Shown here: in pieces, positions 1 to 5,548 of the stretch | Numbering within the stretch: position 1 is the first letter of the stretch | Layout: every line of letters starts with the position of its first letter | Source of the DNA: Desulfobacteraceae bacterium | GTDB taxonomy: Bacteria > Desulfobacterota > Desulfobacteria > Desulfobacterales > JAUWMJ01 | Assembly (NCBI GenBank): GCA_030612225.1 | Contig: JAUWOH010000124.1 | Coordinates: 1 to 7,910, forward strand | DNA length: 7,910 nt | Reading direction: 5' to 3' | Translations under genes and position numbers: made by a program | Notes under the pieces: generated by a model | Databases searched by the model: none | Told to the model about the DNA's origin: nothing | What the model saw: only the letters and a program-made list of their open reading frames with translations

Positions 1-127
1 GAAAACCCAGGAAATAAAGGCAACAGTACCACTTGCACGTATGTTTGGCTATTCAACGGCTTTAAGGTCGGCAACCCAGGGCAGGGGTACATTTACCATG
101 CAGTTCTCTCATTTTGATCGTAGTTGA
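1..127 (+). CDS. fusA: Elongation factor G, C-terminal end (partial)
   Basis: The frame starting at base 2 reads 41 residues to a TGA at 125-127. It contains VPLARMFGYSTALRS followed by ATQGRGTFTMQFSHF. This is the characteristic end of EF-G domain V (family pattern VPLxxMFGYxTxLRSxTQGRGxxTMxFxHY). EF-G is the GTPase that drives ribosomal translocation. Only the extreme C-terminus is here, so the GTPase domain and the choice among EF-G paralogues cannot be judged; the short tail after the FSHF motif is ordinary. The gene runs off the left edge and converges on the M48 peptidase gene. No GC-rich hairpin with a T-run follows the stop. Confidence 0.9.
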   Translation, partial: KTQEIKATVPLARMFGYSTALRSATQGRGTFTMQFSHFDRS

Positions 128-137
128 AATATGATTC

Positions 138-153
138 AGCTCATAGCTCATAG
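138..153. repeat. Short tandem repeat, 7-bp unit AGCTCAT
   Basis: AGCTCAT occurs twice in tandem, followed by AG. A related stretch, TAGCTGATAG, follows at 158-167. It lies just after the fusA stop codon. Short-unit arrays like this also form the arms of other intergenic elements in the window, but no inverted partner of this one is visible here. Confidence 0.5.
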
Positions 154-234
154 TAAATAGCTGATAGTGCAGGTATAGTTAAGTGGTATATTGATTGAGT
201 GGTTGAGTAGGAGAAAAATATCAATATTATCAGC

Positions 235-338
235 TTGATGATTGTCGATTGGTGGAATTCGCCCCGCTGACAGCGAGATCGATTTTTATAAAAATCATTT
301 CATCCTTAAATCCTCAATCTTCAATCGAAAATCTTCAA
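235..338. repeat. Inverted-repeat element between fusA and the M48 gene
   Basis: The arms are 235-251 and 322-338, 17 nt each, and 15 of 17 positions pair. The right arm ends at the base next to the stop codon of the minus-strand peptidase gene. Inside the element are a CGCTG-A-CAGCG palindrome (265-275) and a perfect 16-bp AT palindrome (281-296). The core begins GTGGAATTCGC and continues into an AT tract. In outline this resembles a shortened, reversed copy of the cores at 4557-4643 and 7564-7646, which read GTGG(AA/TG)TCGC on the other strand. That family link is tentative; the arms themselves are directly visible. Confidence 0.5.
281..296. other. Perfect 16-bp AT-rich palindrome
   Basis: GATTTTTATAAAAATC reads identically on both strands. 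It lies in the convergent gap between fusA and the M48 gene. It could help end transcription from either side, but it lacks the GC stem of an intrinsic terminator, so no terminator is claimed. Confidence 0.5.
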
Positions 339-1766
339 TTAATTCTCTTTAACCTCTTTCTTCTCCTGCTCATACTTTCCGCTGACTTTTTTCAGCAGAT
401 TTTTAATCTCTTCCCTTCTATACGGATCTGTGGTCTTTTCTAAAGCCTTTTCAAATTGAACTACGGCGTTTCGATGCTCTCTTTTCTTTGTATAATAGAG
501 CCCAAGCGTATAATGAGCATCTGCCAGCTTACCCTGCTTGCCATATGTGTTACCAAGAAAATAGAATCCCGGCTTATAATCAGGATATTTTTTGGTAAGA
601 GTTTTTAGTGTAGATTCGGCATCTTTAAATCTTCCAAGTTCCATCTGGGTCCGTCCAATATAAAAAAGACCTTCCGGATCATCGGGAGCAATACTGACGG
701 CACTTTCAAGTATAGTGAGTGCCTTTTTATACTGCCCGTCAAGGAAATAGATCCGCCCGAGAGCGACTAAAAATTCCGAGTTAAAAGCCTCCCTTTCCAG
801 CGCTCTTTTTATATATACAGCCGCATCCTTTCTGTTTCCAATCCTTGCCAGTACAAGCCCGTATCCATAATTTGCCATCGGATTTTTCGGATTTTTCGTG
901 ACAGCGCTTTTATATTTTCGCAAGGATAGAGTTTCATCTCCGTATAGTGCAACCAGGCGTGTGTTAACCCTTTTAAATTCACTGGAATCTGTCTCTAATG
1001 GCGGTGGCTTTTTCATGTTTTTTTCAAGCCATGCGCCAATATATGCCAGTCGTTCTTCAGGTGCAGGATGGGTTATCAGATAGGTAGGAACTTGTTCTGT
1101 CCCGAACCAGTGTTTACTTCGAATTTTTCTTAACATTGTAAGCAAACCATATCCCGAGTAACCTGCTTTGGTGAGGTATTTAAGCCCGATCTGATCTGCT
1201 TGTCTTTCGTCTCTACGGCTGTATGCTAATGTCATGGACTGACCGGCTGCCATCGATCCCATCATTACAGCGCTGCCGATTTCTCCGGCCCCTTCTGCGC
1301 CAAGAAATATGCCTGCCGCAATACCGGCTAAAGTTGCAATCGAGATCTTTTTAGATCTATCTATTTTCTGTGAAATATGACGGCATAAAACGTGCGCTAT
1401 CTCATGGCCAATAATGCCTGCAAGCTCCTCTTCGTTATCCATTGCCGCCATCAACCCGCTGTATATAAAAATATGGCCCGCAGGTGTAGCAAAAGCATTA
1501 TATACATCTTCCTTAATAATATAAAAGTGATAGGTAAATGGCTGCGGTGGAAGAACCGAGACAATCTTTTTTCCTACCTTATTAACATAATTGACAATAT
1601 CGGGATCTTCCACAAATTTGACACTTTTTAGAACAACATTCATGAATTCCCTGGAAAGTTCTTCTTCCTCGGCAGCCGTTATGCTTAAAGCCGCTTTTGG
1701 AATTAAAGCACCTGTAACAAGAAGAAAAAACAGGCAGATTAATAATGATTTCCAGACAAATTGCAT
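339..1766 (-). CDS. M48-family zinc metallopeptidase with C-terminal TPR repeats (BepA-like)
   Basis: This is a 475-residue exported protease, probably involved in envelope protein quality control (the BepA/YfgC group handles outer-membrane assembly factors in the periplasm). Numbered from the ATG: residues 1-30 are a signal peptide with a hydrophobic stretch. HEIAH at 121-125 supplies two zinc histidines and the catalytic Glu. ERQAD at 187-191 supplies the third ligand, Glu187. THPAPEER around 232-239 carries His233, equivalent to the regulatory histidine of BepA. Residues 295-446 form about four TPR units with GR.Y...GQYKKAL-type signatures, as in BepA; a charged Lys/Glu tail follows. A GTG at 1772 is also in frame, but it overlaps the ribosome binding site AAGAAAGG that sits 5 nt before the ATG at 1766, so the ATG is preferred. 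The gene is divergent from parA. Family assignment is firm; the cellular substrate is inferred. Confidence 0.9.
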   Translation of the reverse strand: MQFVWKSLLICLFFLLVTGALIPKAALSITAAEEEELSREFMNVVLKSVKFVEDPDIVNYVNKVGKKIVSVLPPQPFTYHFYIIKEDVYNAFATPAGHIFIYSGLMAAMDNEEELAGIIGHEIAHVLCRHISQKIDRSKKISIATLAGIAAGIFLGAEGAGEIGSAVMMGSMAAGQSMTLAYSRRDERQADQIGLKYLTKAGYSGYGLLTMLRKIRSKHWFGTEQVPTYLITHPAPEERLAYIGAWLEKNMKKPPPLETDSSEFKRVNTRLVALYGDETLSLRKYKSAVTKNPKNPMANYGYGLVLARIGNRKDAAVYIKRALEREAFNSEFLVALGRIYFLDGQYKKALTILESAVSIAPDDPEGLFYIGRTQMELGRFKDAESTLKTLTKKYPDYKPGFYFLGNTYGKQGKLADAHYTLGLYYTKKREHRNAVVQFEKALEKTTDPYRREEIKNLLKKVSGKYEQEKKEVKEN

Positions 1767-1827
1767 GGACACCTTTCTTTTTTTAAATCCTTTTCAAACA
1801 CTTTTTTTTGTGTTAGAGATTTTAATT
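1767..1827. promoter_or_regulatory. Divergent spacer between the M48 gene and parA with an AACAC/GTGTT inverted repeat
   Basis: These 61 bp are the only space for the 5' signals of both genes. They contain the ribosome binding site of the minus-strand gene (AAGAAAGG, 1772-1779 region) and a weak purine stretch (AGAGA, 1815-1819) 8 nt before parA. At 1797-1814 AACAC and GTGTT flank eight T's, forming a perfect 5-bp inverted repeat that could be a small operator. No convincing -35/-10 pair was found, so promoter position is inference. Confidence 0.4.
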
Positions 1828-2586
1828 ATGGCACAAATTTTATGCATAGCCAACCAAAAAGGCGGAGTAGGCAAAACAACCACAGCGGTTAATCTTTCAG
1901 CGGCTCTCGCAGTTTCAGAAAAAAGAACGCTTCTTGTTGACTGTGATCCTCAGGGCAACGCTACTTCCGGAATCGGGATTGATAAAACCAGCATCGACCG
2001 AACTTTATATCACGGTATGCTCGGAGAAGCTCCGGTTCAAAGTCTTATTGTTAACAGCGAAATAGACAGCTTAAAAGTTATACCGTCAAACGTGGAACTT
2101 ATAGGTTATGAAATCGAAATGATTTCAAATTCCCAGCGCGAAAACGCGTTAAAAAAACTTCTTGCAGATCTTGAAAATTCTTATGAATTCATTATTATAG
2201 ATTGTCCACCTTCACTGAGCCTGTTGACAGTAAACGCTCTGACAGCTGCACATTCTCTGCTGATTCCCCTGCAATGCGAATTTTATGCCCTTGAAGGGCT
2301 CGGCCAGCTTTTGCAAACAGTGAGACGTATTAAGCACAGCCTGAATCCGAATCTTAATATTGCAGGAATTCTTTTAACCATGTTTGATAAAAGAACAAAC
2401 CTGTCTCACCAGGTGGCTGAAGATGCTAAAAAGCATTTCAAAGATAAGGTTTTCAAATCAGTAATTCCCAGGAATATCAGGCTTAGTGAAGCGCCAAGTT
2501 TTGGTAAACCAATACTGATGTACGATGCAACATCCGCAGGAGCGCAGAGCTATTTTGATCTGGCAAAGGAAATCATAAATATGTAA
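1828..2586 (+). CDS. parA: Chromosome-partitioning ATPase ParA (Soj type)
   Basis: This 252-residue ParA/MinD-family ATPase cycles on nucleoid DNA and is stimulated by ParB to segregate replication origins. The deviant Walker A KGGVGKTT spans 11-18, with the signature Lys11 as well as Lys16. DCDPQGN is at 38-44 and Walker B IIIDCPPSL at 122-130. The C-terminal stretch IPRNIRLSEAPSFGKP is typical of Soj. Length and lack of an N-terminal helix-turn-helix match the chromosomal short form rather than P1-type plasmid ParA. The frame is open upstream to 1591, but that stretch lies antisense to the 5' end of the M48 gene. ATG 1828 puts the conserved MAxxxxIANQKGGVGKT at the N-terminus, as in the family, so it is the true start. 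parB follows, but after an unusual 375-bp gap. Confidence 0.95.
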   Translation: MAQILCIANQKGGVGKTTTAVNLSAALAVSEKRTLLVDCDPQGNATSGIGIDKTSIDRTLYHGMLGEAPVQSLIVNSEIDSLKVIPSNVELIGYEIEMISNSQRENALKKLLADLENSYEFIIIDCPPSLSLLTVNALTAAHSLLIPLQCEFYALEGLGQLLQTVRRIKHSLNPNLNIAGILLTMFDKRTNLSHQVAEDAKKHFKDKVFKSVIPRNIRLSEAPSFGKPILMYDATSAGAQSYFDLAKEIINM

Positions 2587-2618
2587 TATTTTATATTATA
2601 TAAAACGAGTTGACACAA

Positions 2619-2640
2619 GATGTGATATGCAGATCACATC
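2619..2640. promoter_or_regulatory. Perfect 8-bp inverted repeat GATGTGAT / ATCACATC, possible operator
   Basis: GATGTGAT and ATCACATC are exact inverted partners separated by six bases (ATGCAG), 32 bp after the parA stop. The half-sites resemble those of CRP/FNR-family regulators (TGTGA/TCACA), but the spacing between TGTGA and TCACA is 8 rather than the canonical 6. A TTGACA hexamer precedes it at 2610-2615 without a good -10. It could instead be a hairpin at the parA 3' end, although no T-run follows. The symmetry is directly visible; the regulator is unknown. Confidence 0.45.
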
Positions 2641-2644
2641 AACC

Positions 2645-2680
2645 AAAACCTTTAAAAGAAAGGAAAACCTTTATAAAAAG
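2645..2680 (+). repeat. Short direct repeat AAAACCTTTA-N-AAA, 19-bp period
   Basis: AAAACCTTTAAAAG (2645-2658) is echoed by AAAACCTTTATAAA starting at 2664. Between and across the units, AAAGG-AAAA-CCTTT (2659-2672) forms a small hairpin. It lies just left of the nested inverted repeat. Its function is unknown. Confidence 0.4.
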
Positions 2681-2688
2681 CCGTACTA

Positions 2689-2891
2689 AGGTAATCCGGT
2701 TTTAAGACGTGTCAAACTCAGGCACAGGTAAGCATAAAGAAAGAACAGGTGCAATCATTTTATAAAAAAATTGCTAAACTAACATATTATTTAACTTACA
2801 TATAAAATATGTTTGTTTGTCGTTCTTTCTTAATCCGCCTGCGGCGGACTAATACCTTCAAATAGCGACCCGCCTTAAAACCGGATCACCT
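2689..2891. repeat. 203-bp nested inverted-repeat element between parA and parB
   Basis: Outer arms 2689-2713 and 2867-2891 pair at 22 of 25 positions and share the core ATCCGGTTTTAAG. A middle pair, AAGAAAGAAC (2737-2746) and GTTCTTTCTT (2822-2831), is perfect. An inner pair (2776-2790 and 2804-2818) matches at 13 of 15 positions around a 13-nt AT loop. All three pairs share nearly the same centre (about 2784-2797), so the whole segment can fold into one long interrupted hairpin. A side hairpin TCCGCC-TGC-GGCGGA sits at 2834-2848. No target-site duplication is visible next to the outer arms. A MITE-like remnant or a structured RNA element are the two main readings. Confidence 0.65.
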
Positions 2892-2901
2892 GAATGCTCA
2901 T

Positions 2902-2929
2902 TTGGACATATTTTCCCATAGGCTAAATT
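2902..2929 (+). promoter_or_regulatory. Weak candidate promoter for parB
   Basis: TTGGAC (2902-2907) and TAAATT (2924-2929) are separated by 16 bp and lie 32 bp before the parB start, outside the inverted-repeat element. Each hexamer matches the sigma-70 consensus only partly (3/6 and 4/6). The case rests mainly on position: parB is separated from parA by an element that may block read-through, so it may need its own promoter. Confidence 0.25.
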
Positions 2930-2961
2930 AATACATAAATTTTTATAAAGAGAAAACATAA

Positions 2962-3870
2962 ATGAACGCAATACAAAGAAAAGTCGGTAAAACCTCCGGA
3001 CCAAATCCGAAAAAGCGAAAAAAATTAGCTTTAGGAAAAGGACTGGGTGCTCTTATTCCGGACATTAAATCTGTTGAAGACAGGTCCCCGGACTACTTTT
3101 TTTGTGAAACTGATCTTATCAGTCCCAACCGTTATCAGCCCCGTATTCAATTTTCTGAAGATGAGCTTAAGGAATTGTGTAATTCCATAAAAACACAGGG
3201 CATTCTTCAGCCGCTTCTGGTTAGAAAAGACGATATCGGTTATGAACTTATTACTGGTGAAAGACGTCTGCGTGCAGCCAAAATGGCAGGACTCAGCAAG
3301 GTGCCTGTAGTTTTAAAGAATATTTCAGACGCAGAACTGCTGGAAATGTCAATTGTTGAAAATATCCAGAGGGAAGATTTTAATCCCCTGGAAGAGGCCG
3401 AAGCCTATCATCGTCTTATAACGGAATTTGATCTCACGCAGGATCAGGCAGCAATGCGTGTCGGGAAAAGCAGATCCGCTGTTGCCAACTTTTTAAGGCT
3501 CAGACAACTACCGGATCAGATAAAGGCAAATATTTTGGACGGCACTTTAAGCATGGGGCATGCAAGAACTTTGTTAGGTATAGAAGAACCTTCCCAGCAG
3601 ATTGCAGCCTGGCGCACAGTTGTATCTAAAGGTCTTTCAGTCAGGGAAACGGAAAACCTGATAAAAAAATTAAAAGCAGGAAAGAAAAAGCCCAAAGATG
3701 TGCTACCAAGTTCTGAAGATATATATTTTTCAGATCTGGCCGATAACCTTTCTAATTATTTTGGAACCAAAGTTCAGATAAAAAGAAGCGGGCAAAAGGG
3801 AAAACTTGAAATTGAGTTTTACAACAACGACGATCTTGATCGCCTAATTAGCCTTTTTAAACAGGTTTAA
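2962..3870 (+). CDS. parB: Chromosome-partitioning protein ParB (Spo0J type)
   Basis: This 302-residue CTP-dependent DNA clamp loads at parS sites and works with ParA to segregate the origin region. A basic N-terminus leads into LGKGLGALIP (24-33), the ParA-stimulating segment. ParB/Srx domain landmarks are LISPNRYQPR (52-61), TGERRLRAAK with GERR at 99-102 (CTP-binding motif), and VENIQREDFNPLEEA with ENIQR at 133-137. A helix-turn-helix spans about 158-180 (LTQDQAAMRVGKSRSAV). The C-terminal dimerisation domain covers about 252-302 after a Lys-rich linker (235-245). Length is normal for chromosomal ParB. The start is supported by AAAGAGAAA about 9 nt upstream and by the conserved N-terminal motif. 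The NYN gene begins 15 bp after its stop and is probably co-transcribed. Confidence 0.95.
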   Translation: MNAIQRKVGKTSGPNPKKRKKLALGKGLGALIPDIKSVEDRSPDYFFCETDLISPNRYQPRIQFSEDELKELCNSIKTQGILQPLLVRKDDIGYELITGERRLRAAKMAGLSKVPVVLKNISDAELLEMSIVENIQREDFNPLEEAEAYHRLITEFDLTQDQAAMRVGKSRSAVANFLRLRQLPDQIKANILDGTLSMGHARTLLGIEEPSQQIAAWRTVVSKGLSVRETENLIKKLKAGKKKPKDVLPSSEDIYFSDLADNLSNYFGTKVQIKRSGQKGKLEIEFYNNDDLDRLISLFKQV

Positions 3871-3885
3871 ACGGGCTTAAGACTA

Positions 3886-4407
3886 ATGTCTATCCATATA
3901 ATAATTGATGGCTATAATCTGATACGTCAGTCATCTTCTTTGAGCCTTCTTGACCACCAGAATATGCAGCTTGGAAGAGAAGCTCTTATTGATTTGCTGG
4001 TAAAATATAAAAGGATAAAACATCATAAAATAACTGTAGTTTTTGATGGAACAAATGCTGTTTCCTTTTCCAGCCGTAGAGATTATATTAGCGGAATTGA
4101 AATAAAATTTTCCCGCTTCGGAGAGTCGGCTGATTTGGTAATCAAAAAAATGGCTGCCGGAGAAAAAGAAAAAGCCCTGGTTGTAAGTTCTGATCGGGAT
4201 GTTGCAGATTCTGCCTATTTGTCCGGGGCTGCTGTAATAGGTTCCATTGAATTTGAAAAAAAGCTTGAAATGGCAGCATATTCTGATGGAGCTGGTTTTG
4301 ACGATGAAAATAAAGGCGGCTGGGTTCCCACCACAAAGAAAAAGGGTCCCAGCAGACGACTTCCAAAAAAGAAACGACGCAGCAAAGCTAAGATAAAAAA
4401 ACTATAA
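3886..4407 (+). CDS. YacP-like NYN-domain protein, putative ribonuclease
   Basis: This 173-residue protein belongs to the NYN/PIN-fold group containing YacP (Rae1 of Bacillus, a ribosome-associated endoribonuclease). Acidic residues that would form the metal site are visible: Asp8 in IIIDGYNLI, Asp54 in VVFDG, Glu80 and Asp83 in GESAD, and Asp103/Asp105 in SSDRD. A strongly basic Lys/Arg tail (150-173, KKKGPSRRLPKKKRRSKAKIKK) extends beyond the domain and probably binds RNA or the ribosome. The start follows the parB stop by 15 bp with only a weak AAG as ribosome binding site, which suggests translational coupling. The initial MSIHIIIDGYN matches the usual family N-terminus. Family membership is clear; target and activity are inferred. 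Confidence 0.85.
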   Translation: MSIHIIIDGYNLIRQSSSLSLLDHQNMQLGREALIDLLVKYKRIKHHKITVVFDGTNAVSFSSRRDYISGIEIKFSRFGESADLVIKKMAAGEKEKALVVSSDRDVADSAYLSGAAVIGSIEFEKKLEMAAYSDGAGFDDENKGGWVPTTKKKGPSRRLPKKKRRSKAKIKKL

Positions 4408-4515
4408 GGAAGATAGGCTGGGACGCTGGGAAGTTTGGGTGTTAGAGAAGGTCAGGAAGCTTTATGCCCGAAGATGTGGCATTTATGAAGGGGCTGTTGG
4501 ATACACCAGGTTTAT
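4408..4515. other. Intergenic stretch after the NYN gene, no gene recognised
   Basis: It opens with a G-rich tandem-like tract (GGCTGGGACGCTGGGAAG, about 4417-4434). A 17-codon frame at 4464-4517 (MPEDVAFMKGLLDTPGL) has no recognisable relative and no clear ribosome binding site, so it is not called. ATGCC (4464-4468) and GGCAT (4478-4482) can pair. No terminator for the parB-NYN unit is evident. Confidence 0.4.
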
Positions 4516-4684
4516 AGTGACTAAAGTGTCTAAAGTGAGCTAAAGTGCCTAAAGTTAAGGAATTCTGTCTATTTTATTTTTATTAAAAAAGATGGCTTGC
4601 CGGGGCGTAGCCAAAGGCGAAGACCGGAGCGAAGCGACACCACAACTTTAGACACTTTAGTCACTTTAGCTCACTTTAGACACT
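4516..4684. repeat. Inverted-repeat element, copy A: GTGNCTAAA-array arms around a GC-rich core
   Basis: The left arm (4516-4556) is four tandem units of the form GTGNCTAAA, one of them 10 bp long. The right arm (4644-4684) is the same array inverted. The segments 4525-4547 and 4662-4684 are perfect 23-bp inverted repeats. The core (4557-4643) has an AT-rich left half and a GC-rich right half (4591-4637) containing GCTTGCCGGGGC and GGAGCGAAGCGA. The GC-rich half aligns without gaps to 7594-7640 with 39 of 47 identical bases, although the arms of that copy are unrelated to these. No open frame fits inside. Confidence 0.75.
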
Positions 4685-4716
4685 CTTATTTACTCAGCCA
4701 AAGCCAATTATCTCTG

Positions 4717-4762
4717 ACCACGCCCGTCGAAGATCCCGTCAAGCGGGGAAGGACGTGGTTTT
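4717..4762 (+). other. Stem-loop upstream of the DUF3842 gene
   Basis: ACCACG (4717-4722) pairs with CGTGGT (4754-4759). Inside, CCCG (4735-4738) and CGGG (4744-4747) form a second hairpin. The outer stem is followed by a short T-run (4759-4762), so in a + strand transcript it could act as a weak terminator or leader structure about 25 nt before the DUF3842 start. Pairing is visible; function is inference. Confidence 0.35.
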
Positions 4763-4787
4763 AAAAATTGAATAAACTTAAGGTGAC

Positions 4788-5213
4788 ATGAAAAAAATAT
4801 GTGTAATTGACGGACAGGGCGGTGGTATCGGTAGTACGATTATTAAGAAACTGAAAGAACTGTTTCAGGAAACTATCGAGATTATTGCTCTGGGAACAAA
4901 TGCAATTGCTACAGCACAGATGCTGAAAGCCAGGGCAAATCGCGGTGCTTCCGGAGAAAATGCCATTGTTCAAACCGTAAAAACGGTTGATATTATCATC
5001 GGGCCTGTCGGCATAATTATTGCCAACGCCATGATGGGTGAGGTAACACCGGAAGTCGCAAAGGCCGTGGCAACCAGCCCGGCAAAAAAATTATTAATAC
5101 CGCTTACACAGGAAAATATTGAAATTGTAGGCATATCCTCAGTTCCTCTTCCGCATCTTATTGAGGATCTGGTCGAAGTTAATTTAAAGCAAATACTGCA
5201 AAAAAAGGAGTGA
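4788..5213 (+). CDS. DUF3842 family protein
   Basis: This 141-residue protein has no established biochemical function. It is recognised from the conserved N-terminal DGQGGGIG (8-15), a glycine-rich loop after a first beta strand that resembles nucleotide-binding folds. Other family landmarks are ALGTNA (34-39), GENAI (56-60), IIGPVGI (70-76), GEVTP (84-88) and KLLIPL (101-106). There is no signal peptide or membrane segment, so it is cytoplasmic. TAAGGTG lies immediately upstream of the ATG as ribosome binding site. Its last codons contain the AAGGAG ribosome binding site of the CooT-like gene, which begins 6 bp after the stop, so the two are almost certainly one operon. That pairing suggests a nickel or metallocofactor role, but this is context only. 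Confidence 0.85.
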   Translation: MKKICVIDGQGGGIGSTIIKKLKELFQETIEIIALGTNAIATAQMLKARANRGASGENAIVQTVKTVDIIIGPVGIIIANAMMGEVTPEVAKAVATSPAKKLLIPLTQENIEIVGISSVPLPHLIEDLVEVNLKQILQKKE

Positions 5214-5219
5214 TATATC

Positions 5220-5405
5220 ATGTGTGAAGCCAATGCTTATTTGGTTGAGAAAGACCAAAACAAGTTATTAATGGAGGCTGTTGACACGGTTGAACCTGAA
5301 GATGAAGGCGTTAGACTAATCAGCATATTCGGAGATCAAAAATTCGTAAAAGCCCGAATTCATTCTCTTTCTCTTGTGGACCATAAGATATTTCTGAAGG
5401 AGTAA
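5220..5405 (+). CDS. CooT-like small nickel-binding protein
   Basis: This 61-residue protein begins MCEANAYL. The second-position cysteine is the hallmark of the CooT family, whose Rhodospirillum rubrum member binds nickel through Cys2 and serves carbon monoxide dehydrogenase maturation. The rest follows the family pattern: an acidic VDTVEPEDEGVRL segment, then the signature IFGDQKFVKARIHSLSLVDHKI, which ends in the short beta strands of the fold. Full length for the family. An AAGGAG ribosome binding site (5205-5210) lies 9 nt before the ATG, inside the end of the DUF3842 gene. No CODH genes are in the window, so the enzyme served here is unknown. Confidence 0.85.
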   Translation: MCEANAYLVEKDQNKLLMEAVDTVEPEDEGVRLISIFGDQKFVKARIHSLSLVDHKIFLKE

Positions 5406-5421
5406 ATCTTTTCGCAATAGT

Positions 5422-5501
5422 TCAGCCACTAAGACGCAAAGGCTCAAAGGAAGGATAGAAATTATATTATCATCTTAGTGCCTTTCTGCCTTAGTGGCTG
5501 A
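5422..5501. repeat. 80-bp inverted repeat between the CooT and IspH-UbiA genes
   Basis: The arms 5422-5443 and 5480-5501 match as inverted repeats at 19 of 22 positions. Each starts from an exact 12-bp outer block (TCAGCCACTAAG and its complement) and ends in AAAGGC. The loop is AT-rich and short (5444-5479). The arms look like short-unit repeats (CACTAAG, GCAAAGG, CTCAAAGG). The element fills most of the 143-bp gap and could end transcription of the CooT operon or form a hairpin in the leader of the next gene. Confidence 0.6.
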
Positions 5502-5548
5502 TATAAATCCCAGTTACGGCTTCTGGATAGACACTTCAAGCTTCCTTC

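Larger units (their letters stand above)
2587..2961. other. parA-parB intergenic region, 375 bp, no gene
   Basis: No credible reading frame with a start and ribosome binding site is seen on either strand. The stretch starts AT-rich and then carries a perfect palindrome (2619-2640), a short direct repeat, and a nested inverted-repeat element (2689-2891). Ordinary AT-rich leader sequence follows up to the parB ribosome binding site. parA and parB are usually adjacent or overlapping, so this gap is itself notable. No parS-like 16-mer was recognised here. Confidence 0.7.

Noticed and set aside
249..443. 64-codon frame on the + strand
   Set aside because: It overlaps the end of the M48 gene in antisense and a low-complexity repeat; its composition is not protein-like.
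1767..1772. GTG start for the M48 peptidase at 1772
   Set aside because: The GTG overlaps the AAGAAAGG ribosome binding site, which is well spaced for the ATG at 1766.
1591..1827. N-terminal extension of the ParA reading frame by 79 residues
   Set aside because: It lies antisense to the M48 gene's start and has no family similarity. The conserved ParA N-terminus begins at ATG 1828.
2619..2640. Canonical CRP site after parA
   Set aside because: The half-sites fit, but the TGTGA-to-TCACA spacing is 8 instead of 6, so only a generic palindromic operator is proposed.
3104..3110. GTGAAAC, resembling half of a parS site, inside parB
   Set aside because: The other half is absent. No near match to the palindromic parS 16-mer (TGTTTCAC/GTGAAACA) was found anywhere in the window.
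4464..4517. 17-codon frame MPEDVAFMKGLLDTPGL
   Set aside because: Too short, with no clear ribosome binding site, not recognised, and its end runs into the repeat array. It could be a gene remnant, but that cannot be supported.
4516..4684. Possible CRISPR array from regularly spaced repeats
   Set aside because: The repeats are 9-10 bp contiguous tandem units without spacers, arranged as two inverted blocks; no cas gene is nearby.
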